DNA of 64,000 nt from Tersicoccus phoenicis (GTDB lineage Bacteria > Actinomycetota > Actinomycetes > Actinomycetales > Micrococcaceae). The notes beneath the pieces were generated by a model. That model saw only the letters and a program-made list of their open reading frames with translations. It did not search any database and was not told where the DNA came from. Below, piece by piece: positions 35,150 to 43,461 of this stretch. Made by a program: the position numbers and the translations under genes. The stretch is from positions 1 to 64,000 of the forward strand of contig NZ_MRDE01000006.1 of assembly GCF_001968835.1 (NCBI RefSeq), written 5' to 3'. Position 1 is the first letter of the stretch, and each line of letters starts with the position of its first letter.

Positions 35150-36595
35150 ATGCCGATCACCGTCCGCGACCTGCTCGCCGATCCGGGCCTCGGGTTGCGT
35201 GCCGTCACCGACGGGGTTGACCTGGACGCCCCGATCTCCTGGACCGCGTCCACGGAGCTGGAGGACCCGTCGCCGTTCCTCTCCGGCGCCGAGGTGGTGC
35301 TGACCGTGGGGTTGCGCCAGCGGACGACGGCGGCGCAACGCCGGTTCGTGGCGAGTCTGGCGTCAGCCGGGGCGGTCGGGCTCGGCTTCGGCACGGGTCT
35401 GGGCCACGACGCCGTGCCGGCTGCGACCCGGGCCGAGGCGGAGCGGACCGGGCTGACCGTGTTCGAGGTGCCGTACGCGGTCCCGTTCCTGGCGATCACC
35501 CGCCGGGTGGCGCAGGCCCACGCGGACCAGGCCTCCGCCCGGCTCGAAGGGCTGCTGCGCGACCACCAGGTGCTCGCACACGCGCTGCTGACCGGCCGCG
35601 GCCTGCCGGGACTGCTGACGGCCCTGGCCGGGATGCTCGGCACCGACGTCGCCCTGACCCAGTACGGCTCCGTCCTGCACACCGCCCCCAGGTCCCGGCT
35701 GCCCGACGAGTCCTGGACGCCGGTGGCGATCTCGACCGGCAGCGCCGACGCGTCGACTCTGGCGGTGCGGGCCCTGCCCGCCGACGCGGACATCCTCGCG
35801 TACGCCCAGGGCCTGGTGAGCCTGGAGTTGAGCAGCCAGTCCCGGCACCGGGCCTCGTTGCGGCAGGTCCGCGGCCAGGTCCTGGGCGACATCGTGCGCG
35901 GCACCGTCACCGGCGCCGAGGCGGCGTCCCGGATCGAGTCCGTCGGACTGCAGCCGCGGCGGCGGCACCGGGTGCTGGCGCTGAGCCTGCCCCAGGGGCG
36001 CGGCCACGGCCACGACCGGCTGTTGGCGGCGCTACCCCTCCCGGGTCCGGCGGCGGACCTGGTCACCGCCGTGCTGCAGGAGACGCTGCTGATCATCGTG
36101 CCGGAAGGGGGGGCGCGATCCGGGCGGGACGTGGCGGAACTGATCGCCGCGCACGTCGAGGCGGCGGGTCTATCCGGCCGGATCGGCGTCGGCGGCGCCT
36201 ACCCGCACCCGGAGGGGTTGCGGTGGAGCTGGTTCGAGGCGCGGCAGGCCCTGTCCCGCGGCGGCCGGATCAACGACGTGGAGAAACTCAGCCTCACCGG
36301 ACTGCTGCTGGCCAGTGACGACGTTCCGCTCGGGGCGATGAGCGACGAGGTGCTGGCGCCGGTGCGAGCCAGTGACGCGGAGCACGGCACCCAGTTGATG
36401 ATCACCCTCGCCCGGTACCTCGACCTGAACGGGTCGACGTCGGCAGTCGCCGCGGACCTGGTCCTGCACCGGAACACGGTCCGTTACCGGCTGGCGCAGA
36501 TCGAGACGCTCACCGGTCTGGACCCGGGGGTGACGGCGGACCGGGTGCAGTTGTGGCTGGCGTTGACCGTCGATCGGCTCCGGCGCGGGGAGTGA
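35150..36595 (+). CDS. PucR-family transcriptional regulator
   Basis: The 481-residue protein has the PucR architecture: an N-terminal purine-catabolism regulatory domain (MPITVRDLLADPGLGLRAVT, then SGAEVVLTVGLRQRTTAAQR), a central GGDEF-like/CdaR region (RIGVGGAYPHPEGLRWSWFE) and a C-terminal PucR-type HTH (LARYLDLNGSTSAVAADLVL and HRNTVRYRLAQIETLTGLD). Such regulators sense small metabolites. Its divergence from gabT makes it the probable activator of GABA catabolism, as in other actinobacteria with GabR-like PucR proteins. The specific ligand is unknown. Confidence 0.91.
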   Translation: MPITVRDLLADPGLGLRAVTDGVDLDAPISWTASTELEDPSPFLSGAEVVLTVGLRQRTTAAQRRFVASLASAGAVGLGFGTGLGHDAVPAATRAEAERTGLTVFEVPYAVPFLAITRRVAQAHADQASARLEGLLRDHQVLAHALLTGRGLPGLLTALAGMLGTDVALTQYGSVLHTAPRSRLPDESWTPVAISTGSADASTLAVRALPADADILAYAQGLVSLELSSQSRHRASLRQVRGQVLGDIVRGTVTGAEAASRIESVGLQPRRRHRVLALSLPQGRGHGHDRLLAALPLPGPAADLVTAVLQETLLIIVPEGGARSGRDVAELIAAHVEAAGLSGRIGVGGAYPHPEGLRWSWFEARQALSRGGRINDVEKLSLTGLLLASDDVPLGAMSDEVLAPVRASDAEHGTQLMITLARYLDLNGSTSAVAADLVLHRNTVRYRLAQIETLTGLDPGVTADRVQLWLALTVDRLRRGE

Positions 36596-36634
36596 AGTGC
36601 TCAGTGCCGGCGACTTCGGCGTCCCGCCTCAGCC

Positions 36635-36665
36635 GCCGAATGTACGGACAACGCACCCATTCGGC
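36635..36665 (+). terminator. Hairpin after the PucR gene
   Basis: GCCGAATG at 36635-36642 pairs with CATTCGGC at 36658-36665, about 40 bases after the stop. It may terminate the regulator transcript. Confidence 0.45.
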
Positions 36666-36666
36666 A

Positions 36667-36685
36667 CGTTTGACGACGTCAAACG
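36667..36685. promoter_or_regulatory. Perfect 9+1+9 palindrome, candidate operator
   Basis: CGTTTGACGACGTCAAACG is fully symmetric. It sits between the convergent pucR and fprA stops, an odd place for an operator; no regulator is recognised. Confidence 0.5.
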
Positions 36686-36691
36686 CACACT

Positions 36692-36760
36692 CGGCGCGAA
36701 GGAGAGGCGACCGCCGGCGCGAAGGAGAGGCGACCGCCGGCGCGAAGGAGAGGCGACCGA
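36692..36760. repeat. Three tandem 23-bp repeats
   Basis: The units CGGCGCGAAGGAGAGGCGAC plus CGC at 36692-36714, 36715-36737 and 36738-36760 differ only in the last base of the third. Each contains AAGGAGAGG, a ribosome-binding-like core, but no start codon of a real gene follows. They lie immediately before the 3' end of fprA. There is no CRISPR-like spacing. Confidence 0.85.
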
Positions 36761-36779
36761 CACCGATACCGGGCGAGCG

Positions 36780-38288
36780 TCAGGCGCCGGTGAGATCCCG
36801 GATCGCCCGGCTGATGTCGACCATGTCGCCGCGCGGGACGACCTTGACTCGCTCCCGCTCGACGGGGCCGGCGGTGGTGGCGGTGTTACCGAGTTCCCGC
36901 TCGTGGGCGTCCAGGGCGAGCCAGCCCTCCCACGAGGTCCACTCGATGCCGCGGGCGTCCAGCAATTCGACGATGGCCGACTCGTCCGGGTGCTCGGGCG
37001 CCGGCAACTGGTCGCGGTCCGCCAGCAGCATGCCGATGGTCTCTAGGGCGTCACCCTTCGTGTGGCCGATCAGTCCGACCGGGCCGCGCTTGATCCACCC
37101 GGTGGCGTAGACGCCCGGCACCGGCTCGCCTTCGGCGTCGAGCACGTGACCGCCGTCGTTGGGCAGCACCCCCCGGCGGTGGTCGAAGTCCAGATCCGGC
37201 AGCGCCGACCCGAAGTAGCCGATCGCCCGGTACACGGCCTGCACCGGGTACTCGAGCATCTCCCCGGTGCCGCGGACCCCGCCCGTGCCGTCGAGCTCGT
37301 TGCGCTCGAACCGGATGGCGGCGACGTGGCCCGGGGTGTCCGCCGAGTCGAGGATCTCCACCGGGTTGTGCAGGAAGTGCAGGTGCAGCCGGCGCTTGCC
37401 GGTCAACTCCGACAGGTCGTCCGGCTGGGCGGCGATCCAGTTCGTCAGCGTGCCCATCATGGTCTTGGTCTGGTTGTTCGTCTGCATCTGCCGCTCGGAT
37501 TCCTCGTCGAACTCGAAGTCCTCCGGGTAGAGCACGATGTCCACGTCCGGCGACTGGGACAGCTCGCGCAGCTCCAGTGGGGTGAACTTGATCTGCGCGG
37601 GGCCGCGGCGGCCGAAGATGTGCACGTCCGTGGCGGGCGAACGCTTGAGCGCCCGGTACACGTTGTCCGGGATCTCGGTGCTGAGCAGGTCATCGGCCTG
37701 CTTGGCGAGGATGCGCGCGACGTCGAGCGCGACGTTGCCGTTGCCGATGACGGCGATCTCCTTCGCGTCCAGCGGCCAGTCCCGGTCCACGTCGGGGTGC
37801 CCGTCGTACCAGGAGACGAAGTCGGCAGCGCCGCAGGAGCCCTCCAGCTCGACGCCGGGGATGTTCAGGTCGGCGTCCTTGATCGCGCCCGTGGCGAAGA
37901 TGACGGCGTCGTAGTGAGCCTGCAGGTCGGCCAGGCTGAGATCGGCGCCGATGGCGACGTTGCCGAAGAAGCGGATGTCGCCGCGGTCGAGCACCTTGTG
38001 CAGGGCGGCGATGATGCCCTTGATCCGCGGGTGGTCGGGCGCGACGCCGTACCGGATCAGGCCGAACGGCGCCGGGTATCGGTCGAAGAGGTCGATGCTC
38101 AGGGTCAGCGCGCCGCTCTTCGCCGCCTCGGACTTGGTCAGCAGGTCGGAGGCGTAGACCCCGGCCGGGCCGGCACCGACGACGGCGACGCGGAGGGCAC
38201 GGGCGTCATGGGTGTCTGCAGCGTTCGTGGTGTCGGCGACGCCGGTCTTCTCGGCCGCGGCGGTGGCGTTGGGGCTGTGGTCGGGCAC
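36780..38288 (-). CDS. fprA: NADPH-ferredoxin reductase FprA
   Basis: This FAD/NADPH flavoprotein passes electrons between NADPH and ferredoxin. It has the FAD dinucleotide fold VAVVGAGPAGVYASDLLTKS, FDRYPAPFGLIRYGVAPDHP, the NADP-binding EIAVIGNGNVALDVARIL and the late VYATGWIKRGPVGLIGHTKG, all diagnostic of the adrenodoxin-reductase-like FprA family. The GTG at 38288 is preferred to an earlier GTG because GAAGGAG lies in the leader after a TAGAAT -10; this gives 502 residues. Two redox genes (fprA, thioredoxin) and catalases elsewhere in the window fit a redox theme but are not linked. Confidence 0.94.
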   Translation of the reverse strand: MPDHSPNATAAAEKTGVADTTNAADTHDARALRVAVVGAGPAGVYASDLLTKSEAAKSGALTLSIDLFDRYPAPFGLIRYGVAPDHPRIKGIIAALHKVLDRGDIRFFGNVAIGADLSLADLQAHYDAVIFATGAIKDADLNIPGVELEGSCGAADFVSWYDGHPDVDRDWPLDAKEIAVIGNGNVALDVARILAKQADDLLSTEIPDNVYRALKRSPATDVHIFGRRGPAQIKFTPLELRELSQSPDVDIVLYPEDFEFDEESERQMQTNNQTKTMMGTLTNWIAAQPDDLSELTGKRRLHLHFLHNPVEILDSADTPGHVAAIRFERNELDGTGGVRGTGEMLEYPVQAVYRAIGYFGSALPDLDFDHRRGVLPNDGGHVLDAEGEPVPGVYATGWIKRGPVGLIGHTKGDALETIGMLLADRDQLPAPEHPDESAIVELLDARGIEWTSWEGWLALDAHERELGNTATTAGPVERERVKVVPRGDMVDISRAIRDLTGA

Positions 38289-38397
38289 GATCGAATCAGT
38301 CTCCTTCAAATCCACACCATTCTAGTTTCATATTCGGAGCGGACCGCGGTGACGTGGGCAAGCACACAAACACCGCGGCCGTGGGCGGGGGTACGGG

Positions 38398-38849
38398 TCA
38401 GTCTGCCGTGGCCGGACCGGTTCCCGGCAGGAAGTGGACGACCTCCCACAGGTGGCCGTCCAGGTCGCGGAAGTAGCCGGAGTAGACGCCCCAGGGACGT
38501 TCGTGCGCGACGCCGAGGACGGTGGCCCCGGCGCCGTTCGGCCTCCCGCAGCACGGCGTCGACGTCGGCCCGCTCGCGCACGACGTGACCCCGGGGCCAC
38601 GCTCGTGCCACCGATCGCGTCCGCGGACAGGCCGGCATCCTTGGCCAGCTCTCCCACCGGGTAGAGGGACAGGATGAGGCCGCCGTCGAGGTGGAACATG
38701 GCGGTCTCCCCGCCGGGGGTGTCCGGGGTCGACGGGTATTCGGTACCGATGATCCCGTCCGTGGCCAGACCGAGGCCGTCCCGGTAGAACGTCACCGCCC
38801 GTTGCAGGTCGGCGACGGCGAGCGTGACGACATGGAGTCGGCTCCTCAT
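38398..38849 (-). pseudogene. VOC/glyoxalase family protein with two frameshifts
   Basis: The start (MRSRLHVVTLAVADLQRAVT, FYRDGLGLATDGIIGTEYPS) and the end (ERPWGVYSGYFRDLDGHLWE, VVHFLPGTGP) are the two halves of a vicinal-oxygen-chelate fold, with the final Glu of the metal site present. The middle is out of frame: GHVVRERADVDAVLREAER is in a second frame and GAGATVLGVAH in a third. Shifts fall near 38590, in a CCCCGGGG tract, and near 38545. Either the gene is dead or the sequence has two indel errors. The role would have been metal-dependent lyase or resistance; no more specific call is possible. Confidence 0.8.
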
Positions 38850-38924
38850 GACCGGTGGTCCTTCCCTGCCGCGGGAACGCTGATCGGCTCATCGGGCAGG
38901 GACGTCACCGGCCCGGCCGGCGGC

Positions 38925-39068
38925 TCAGGAATCGTCGTCGTCGGCCGCACCCTCGGCCGGCTCCTCGGCGTGCTGCCGGGGCTGGGCCTGCTCCGACGTG
39001 GGCTCACCCTCCGCGGGTGACTCCCCGTGGGCGCGGTCGCGATCGTCGTCGGGTTGGTTGCTGACCAT
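38925..39068 (-). CDS. Small acidic protein, 47 residues
   Basis: The short frame from the ATG at 39068 encodes MVSNQPDDDRDRAHGESPAE then a Glu/Ala/Gln-rich stretch ending in DDDDS. The Shine-Dalgarno AGGAGG at ideal spacing makes it a likely real gene. It is very acidic and probably disordered. I know no family. It lies 42 bases after the DUF2795-like gene on the same strand and is probably cotranscribed with it. Confidence 0.6.
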   Translation of the reverse strand: MVSNQPDDDRDRAHGESPAEGEPTSEQAQPRQHAEEPAEGAADDDDS

Positions 39069-39109
39069 CGTGGTCCTCCTGCTTCCTGATCATCCCGTCG
39101 ACCGGGCGG

Positions 39110-39304
39110 TCACTTGCTGGTGGCGGCCTCGCTGACGGCGGCCGGCGAGTCGAAGGTCCGATCGGGCAGCCCCCGCAGCGCCGTCAGCACGGTGTCGTCG
39201 GCGCCGGACTTCTCCGCCTTCGCCACCAGGTCGTCCCGGCTGGCGGGGTAGTCGACGCCGGCCAGGTGCTTCTGCAGGTCGATGGGGTTCGGTTTCTCAC
39301 TCAT
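39110..39304 (-). CDS. DUF2795 domain protein
   Basis: A 64-residue protein beginning MSEKPNPIDLQKHLAGVDYP, followed by ASRDDLVAKAEKSGADDTVL and LRGLPDRTFDSPAAVSEA, which match DUF2795, a small helical domain common in actinobacteria and sometimes cyanobacteria. The function is unknown; a DNA- or membrane-associated role has been suggested only by analogy. It is adjacent to another tiny gene on the same strand. The ATG at 39304 is the only plausible start. Confidence 0.85.
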   Translation of the reverse strand: MSEKPNPIDLQKHLAGVDYPASRDDLVAKAEKSGADDTVLTALRGLPDRTFDSPAAVSEAATSK

Positions 39305-39456
39305 GGGTCTCGCCCTCTCACTCCGGTGTGCCGCTGATCGGACCGGCACACGATGTGCGCCACGGCTGCTCGAGCGCGTCGCTCCAGCCAAGCAGAGGAC
39401 CCGAGCCGGGGCAATGGGGACCGGGTGGCAGACCGACCAGCCCGGCCACCCGGCTC

Positions 39457-39462
39457 TACGCT
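39457..39462 (+). promoter_or_regulatory. -10 hexamer of the TRIC channel gene
   Basis: TACGCT ends seven bases before the GTG at 39470, which therefore is preferred to the GTG two codons upstream. Confidence 0.4.
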
Positions 39463-39469
39463 GGTGCCC

Positions 39470-40099
39470 GTGGACGCCTCGCTGACGCTGTTGATCCTGG
39501 ACCTCGTGGGGGTCTACTTCTTCGCCGTGTCCGGGTCATTGCTGGCCGCCCGGCAGCGGTTCGACCTGGTGGGTTCCCTGCTGCTCGCGTGCGTCGCGGG
39601 TCTCGGCGGTGGGGTGGTGCGGGATCTCGTGCTCGGTGCCGGGCCGCCGGTCGTGTTCACCCAACCGCTGTACCTGGTGCCGCCCGTCGTCGCCGTCGTC
39701 ACCGTGTACTTCATCTCCGCGTCGGTCCGGCGCTACAACCGGTTGCTCGTCGTGTTCGACGCCGCCGGGCTGGCCCTGTTCTGCGTTTCGGGCACGCTGA
39801 TCGGCCTGAACGCCCACCAGCACCCGGTGGCCGCCGCACTGCTCGGGGTGACGACGGCGGTGGGTGGAGGACTGCTGCGCGACGTGATCGCCAACGTCAC
39901 CCCGACCCTGTTCGACCAGCGTGAGTTCTACGCCATTCCCGCGTTCGTGGGCGCGGCGCTCACCGTCGCCGCCGAATCCGCCGGCCTGCTGCAGGGCGTG
40001 GCCGCGATCGTCATCGCCGCACTCGTCTTCGGTCTGCGGGTGGCGGGGCGCCGACTGCGCTGGAGCATCCCGCTGGCCAGCCGCAACGTCGTGGACTGA
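39470..40099 (+). CDS. TRIC-type cation channel family protein (UPF0126)
   Basis: The 209-residue membrane protein has about seven hydrophobic segments and the two glycine-rich repeats of TRIC/UPF0126: CVAGLGGGVVRDLVLGAGPP in the first half and VTTAVGGGLLRDVIANVTPT in the second. ALFCVSGTLIGL lies between the halves. Bacterial homologues form trimeric potassium-permeable channels; the physiological role in bacteria is not settled. It begins at GTG 39470, with a -10 directly upstream. A strong hairpin separates it from the convergent isoprenoid gene. Confidence 0.9.
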   Translation: MDASLTLLILDLVGVYFFAVSGSLLAARQRFDLVGSLLLACVAGLGGGVVRDLVLGAGPPVVFTQPLYLVPPVVAVVTVYFISASVRRYNRLLVVFDAAGLALFCVSGTLIGLNAHQHPVAAALLGVTTAVGGGLLRDVIANVTPTLFDQREFYAIPAFVGAALTVAAESAGLLQGVAAIVIAALVFGLRVAGRRLRWSIPLASRNVVD

Positions 40100-40103
40100 G
40101 ACA

Positions 40104-40124
40104 CCGCGGGGCCCGGCCCCGCGG
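40104..40124. terminator. Bidirectional terminator
   Basis: A perfect 9-bp GC stem (CCGCGGGGC at 40104-40112 with 40116-40124) with a 3-base loop lies between the convergent TRIC and polyprenyl synthase genes. Confidence 0.75.
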
Positions 40125-40143
40125 GCCGTCGCCGCGACCCCGG

Positions 40144-41256
40144 TCAGGCGGAGCGGTCGACGACGGCGCGGGCGAACCCGATCAGGGCGTCCTTGACCAC
40201 GCCGTCGGGCAGCGCGGCCAGGGCGTCGACTGCGTCGTCCGCCCATTGCCGGGCGACGGCCCAGGACTCCTCCGTGGCCGGGTGTTCCGCGACGGCGGCG
40301 ACGGCGCCGCGCAGCGCCTCGTCCGAGCCGAGGTCCCCGTCGACCAGTCGAAGCACCCGGACGGCGGAGGCGTCCCCGCCGGCGGCCGCACGGCGCAGCA
40401 GCAGCACCGGGAGCGTGGGCACGTGCTCACGCAGGTCCGTCCCGGGGGTCTTGCCGGAGACGGCGCGGGCACCGGTGACGTCGATGACGTCATCGGCGAG
40501 CTGGAAGGCGACGCCGATCCTCTCGCCGTACTTGACCATCGTCTGGACGTAGGTCTCCTCCGCGCCCGCGAAGATGGCGCCGAGCTGACCGCTGGCCGCC
40601 ACCAGGGAACCGGTCTTGTCCGCGATCACGGACAGGTAGTGGGCCACCGGGTCCTCGTCCTCGGCGGGGCCGACCGTCTCGTGCAACTGGCCCAGGCACA
40701 GCCGCTCAAAGGTGCTGGCCTGGATGGCGAGCGCCCGGCCACCGAGATCGGAGACCAGCCGGGACGCGCGGGCGAACAACAGGTCCCCGGCCAGGATGGC
40801 GACGGAATTCCCCCAGATCTGGTGCGCGGAGGGAGCGCCCCGGCGGAACTGCGCGGAGTCCATCACGTCGTCGTGGTAGAGCGTGGCCAGGTGGGTCAGC
40901 TCGACGACGACGGCGGCCTGCTCCACCTCGTCCCGGTCGGGCCGGCCGAGGTGGGCGGCGAGGATGGTCAGCAGGGGGCGGATCCGCTTGCCCCCGGCGT
41001 CGAACAGGTGCCGGCTGATGGTGTCGGCGAGGGGATCCGCGTGGGCGATGGACGTGCGCAGCCGCTCCTCGACGCGGCCGAGGGAGGCGACGACGGCGGG
41101 GCCCAGCTCGGCGTGCTCGGCGACGAGGGAGAACACGGCGGGCAACACCATCCCGGCGGTGGGGAGCCGACCGGTGCCAGCGCTACCGACGGACCCACCG
41201 GCCGGGCCCTCGACAGACTCGAGCGTCATCGGCTCGGCGTTCGCGGATTCCTTCAC
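40144..41256 (-). CDS. Polyprenyl diphosphate synthase (menaquinone side chain)
   Basis: A trans-isoprenyl diphosphate synthase that extends allylic diphosphates with IPP. The 370-residue protein has the first Asp-rich motif in ATLYHDDVMDSAQFRRGAPS and the second in VAFQLADDVIDVTGARAVSG, with GGKRIRPLLTIL upstream. The position next to geranylgeranyl reductase and menG indicates it makes the menaquinone tail (hepta- to nonaprenyl), as HepPS/GrcC does. The GTG at 41256 overlaps the reductase stop by four bases; a TAGGGT hexamer six bases upstream may also allow independent transcription. The first 35 residues are non-conserved. Confidence 0.91.
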   Translation of the reverse strand: MKESANAEPMTLESVEGPAGGSVGSAGTGRLPTAGMVLPAVFSLVAEHAELGPAVVASLGRVEERLRTSIAHADPLADTISRHLFDAGGKRIRPLLTILAAHLGRPDRDEVEQAAVVVELTHLATLYHDDVMDSAQFRRGAPSAHQIWGNSVAILAGDLLFARASRLVSDLGGRALAIQASTFERLCLGQLHETVGPAEDEDPVAHYLSVIADKTGSLVAASGQLGAIFAGAEETYVQTMVKYGERIGVAFQLADDVIDVTGARAVSGKTPGTDLREHVPTLPVLLLRRAAAGGDASAVRVLRLVDGDLGSDEALRGAVAAVAEHPATEESWAVARQWADDAVDALAALPDGVVKDALIGFARAVVDRSA

Positions 41257-42584
41257 GCCTCAACCCTAGCTTTCCGCGGAAGTGGGGCCGGACGCCGTCG
41301 GGCAGGTCCGTGGCCGGCCGGCTGGTTGGACGCCGGGGGCGTGAGCCGCTCCAGCAGGTGGATGGCCCGGTCCTCGACACCGCCCGGATGGTCGGTGAGA
41401 TTCGCGAGCATCCGGACGACGAGGCGCAGCAGAGGTGGCGCGCTCATCCCGGTGCGCAGGGCGGCGTTCATCACCTGCGGATGGCCGATCAGCCGAGCGA
41501 AGAGCCCGCCGAGCTGGAAGTGGGAGCCCCACTGGCCGCGGACGACGTCCGGGTAGGCGGCCAGGGCCGCATCGCGCCGGTGCGCGTCCGGGGCGGCGAG
41601 CGCGGCGACGACGCACTCGGCGGCGAACCGCGCCGATTCCATGGCGTACGAGACGCCCTCCCCGTTGAACGGGGAGACCATGCCGCCGGCGTCGCCGAGC
41701 AGCAGCATGCCCGGCACCGCGTGCGGCGTGCGGTTGAATCCCATGGGCAGGGCGGCGCCCCGGATCGGGCCCACCTGGTTCTCGGGTCGGTACCCCCACT
41801 CGGCGGGCATCGCGGCGGTCCACTCCCGCAGCACCTGCCGGTAGTCGATCTTCCCGAACTGCTTCGAGGAGTTGAGGATGCCCAAGCCCACATTGGAGGT
41901 GCCGTCCCCGACCCCGAAGATCCAGCCGTAGCCGGGCAGCGGCCGACCGGCGGCGTCGGGCAGCTGCAGCCAGCCCTCCATCCAGTCGTCGTCGTGCCGC
42001 GGGGAGGTGTAGTAGGTGCGGACGGCGACACCGAGCGGGCGGTCCTCGCGTCGTTCGAGCCCGACGGAGAGGGCGGTACGGGCGGAGTTGCCGTCCGCGG
42101 CGAGCACGACGTCGGCGTCGAAGACCCGCTCCTGCCCGGCGCGCCGGCCGTCGGCGTCGAGCACGGCGGCCCGCACCCCGGTCACCCGGCCGGCGTCGTC
42201 CCGCTCGGCCCCGAGCACGTTGTGGCCGGTCAGCACGGTGGCGCCGACGGCCTCGGCGTGCCGGGCGAGGGCCTCGTCGAAGCCGAGTCGGGTGCGCACC
42301 AACCCGTAGTCGGGGAAGTCGGTGAGCTCGGGCCAGGGCACCTCGACGGTGCGGCCCGCGGCGATCAGGCGCAGCCCCTTCATCCGGCGCCACCCGGCGT
42401 CGACCTCGTGGGGCAACCCGATGCGCTGGATCTCGCGGACCGCGCGGGGGGTGAGCCCGTCCCCGCACACTTTCTCCCGAGGGAAATGGGTCTTCTCGAG
42501 CACGACGGTCTCGATGCCGGCCTGCGCCAGGTGCCAGGCCGCGGTGGAGCCGGCCGGGCCGGCGCCGACGATGACGACGGTCAT
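41253..42584 (-). CDS. Geranylgeranyl reductase family FAD oxidoreductase (MenJ-like)
   Basis: The 443-residue flavoprotein begins with the FAD motif [20 protein letters not shown] and has [20 protein letters not shown] (the C-G-D-G-L substrate loop), [17 protein letters not shown] and [20 protein letters not shown]. Members reduce isoprenoid double bonds; in actinobacteria MenJ saturates one isoprene unit of menaquinone. Here it lies between menG and the chain synthase, overlapping both by four bases, which strongly supports a menaquinone side-chain role. The C-terminus is Pro/Arg-rich and basic. Confidence 0.9.
   Translation of the reverse strand: MTVVIVGAGPAGSTAAWHLAQAGIETVVLEKTHFPREKVCGDGLTPRAVREIQRIGLPHEVDAGWRRMKGLRLIAAGRTVEVPWPELTDFPDYGLVRTRLGFDEALARHAEAVGATVLTGHNVLGAERDDAGRVTGVRAAVLDADGRRAGQERVFDADVVLAADGNSARTALSVGLERREDRPLGVAVRTYYTSPRHDDDWMEGWLQLPDAAGRPLPGYGWIFGVGDGTSNVGLGILNSSKQFGKIDYRQVLREWTAAMPAEWGYRPENQVGPIRGAALPMGFNRTPHAVPGMLLLGDAGGMVSPFNGEGVSYAMESARFAAECVVAALAAPDAHRRDAALAAYPDVVRGQWGSHFQLGGLFARLIGHPQVMNAALRTGMSAPPLLRLVVRMLANLTDHPGGVEDRAIHLLERLTPPASNQPAGHGPARRRPAPLPRKARVEA
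41263..41268 (-). promoter_or_regulatory. Internal -10 hexamer before the polyprenyl synthase
   Basis: Minus-strand TAGGGT lies six bases before the GTG at 41256, inside the end of the reductase gene. It may give a leaderless secondary transcript. Confidence 0.3.
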
Positions 42585-43342
42585 GACGACGGGGTCGTGA
42601 CGCTACCGGTGTCAACGGCGCTGGTGTCCACGGTGCCGGCAGCGGTCACGGTGGGCCTGATCGCGCGGTGCACGGCGACGATGCCGCCGGTGAGGTTGCG
42701 GTACTGCACGTCGGTCCAGCCCGCCTCGACCAGCCAGCCGGCGAGCTGGTCCTGGTCCGGCCACGCCCGGATCGACTCGGCGAGGTAGACGTACGAGTCG
42801 GGGTTGGAGGCCACCGCGCGGGCGATCGGCGGGATGGCCCGCATCAGGTACTCCGTGTACACGGTACGGAACGGCGCGAACGTGGGCCGGGAGAACTCGG
42901 CGACGACCAGACGTCCGCCGGGCTTCGTCACGCGCAGCATCTCCCGCAGCGCCTGCCGCGGGTCGTTCACGTTGCGCAGCCCGTACGAGATGGTCGTCGC
43001 GTCGAACTCGTCGTCGCCGAACGGCAGGGCCGTCGCGTCGGCCTGGACGAAGGTGATGTCGGGGCGGCGTCGGCGGCCGACCTCCAGCATGCCGGGCGAG
43101 AAGTCGGCGGCGACCACGTCCACCCCCGCGTCGGCGTAGGGCTCGCTGGACGTGCCGGTCCCGGCGGCGAGGTCGAGCACGCGTTGGCCGCGGTGCGCGT
43201 CGACGGCAGCGACGACGATGCGGCGCCAGTACCGTACCTGGCCGGCGGACAACACGTCGTTGACCAGGTCGTAGCGGGCGGCGACGTCGTCGAACATCCG
43301 CGCGACGTCGTCGGGACGTTTCTCCAGGGACGCGCGATTCAC
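42581..43342 (-). CDS. menG: Demethylmenaquinone methyltransferase MenG
   Basis: An S-adenosylmethionine-dependent methyltransferase that completes menaquinone. The 253-residue protein starts with the UbiE/COQ5 signature ([20 protein letters not shown]) and has the SAM loop [40 protein letters not shown] and [20 protein letters not shown], then a Tyr-rich segment. The GTG at 43342 fits homology; the longer ORF to 43480 adds unrelated sequence. It overlaps the reductase gene (ATGA) and is divergent from menF, with about 120 bases between them. Confidence 0.95.
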   Translation of the reverse strand: MNRASLEKRPDDVARMFDDVAARYDLVNDVLSAGQVRYWRRIVVAAVDAHRGQRVLDLAAGTGTSSEPYADAGVDVVAADFSPGMLEVGRRRRPDITFVQADATALPFGDDEFDATTISYGLRNVNDPRQALREMLRVTKPGGRLVVAEFSRPTFAPFRTVYTEYLMRAIPPIARAVASNPDSYVYLAESIRAWPDQDQLAGWLVEAGWTDVQYRNLTGGIVAVHRAIRPTVTAAGTVDTSAVDTGSVTTPSS

Positions 43343-43446
43343 CCGCTCATTCTGGCACGCCGGTGAGGGCGCGGGCCGGGCCGGGTAGGTGGCTTCGCCC
43401 GGAGCGGAAGCGGTTCCCGGCGAACCGGTGGGCCGGGGTGTCCGAG

Positions 43447-43452
43447 TAGATT
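43447..43452 (+). promoter_or_regulatory. -10 hexamer of menF
   Basis: TAGATT lies nine bases before the menF ATG without a Shine-Dalgarno sequence, implying a leader of only a few bases. Confidence 0.4.
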
Positions 43453-43461
43453 GGGTGAACC

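Noticed and set aside
36692-36760. Possible CRISPR array
   Set aside because: Units are directly adjacent without spacers and there are no cas genes.
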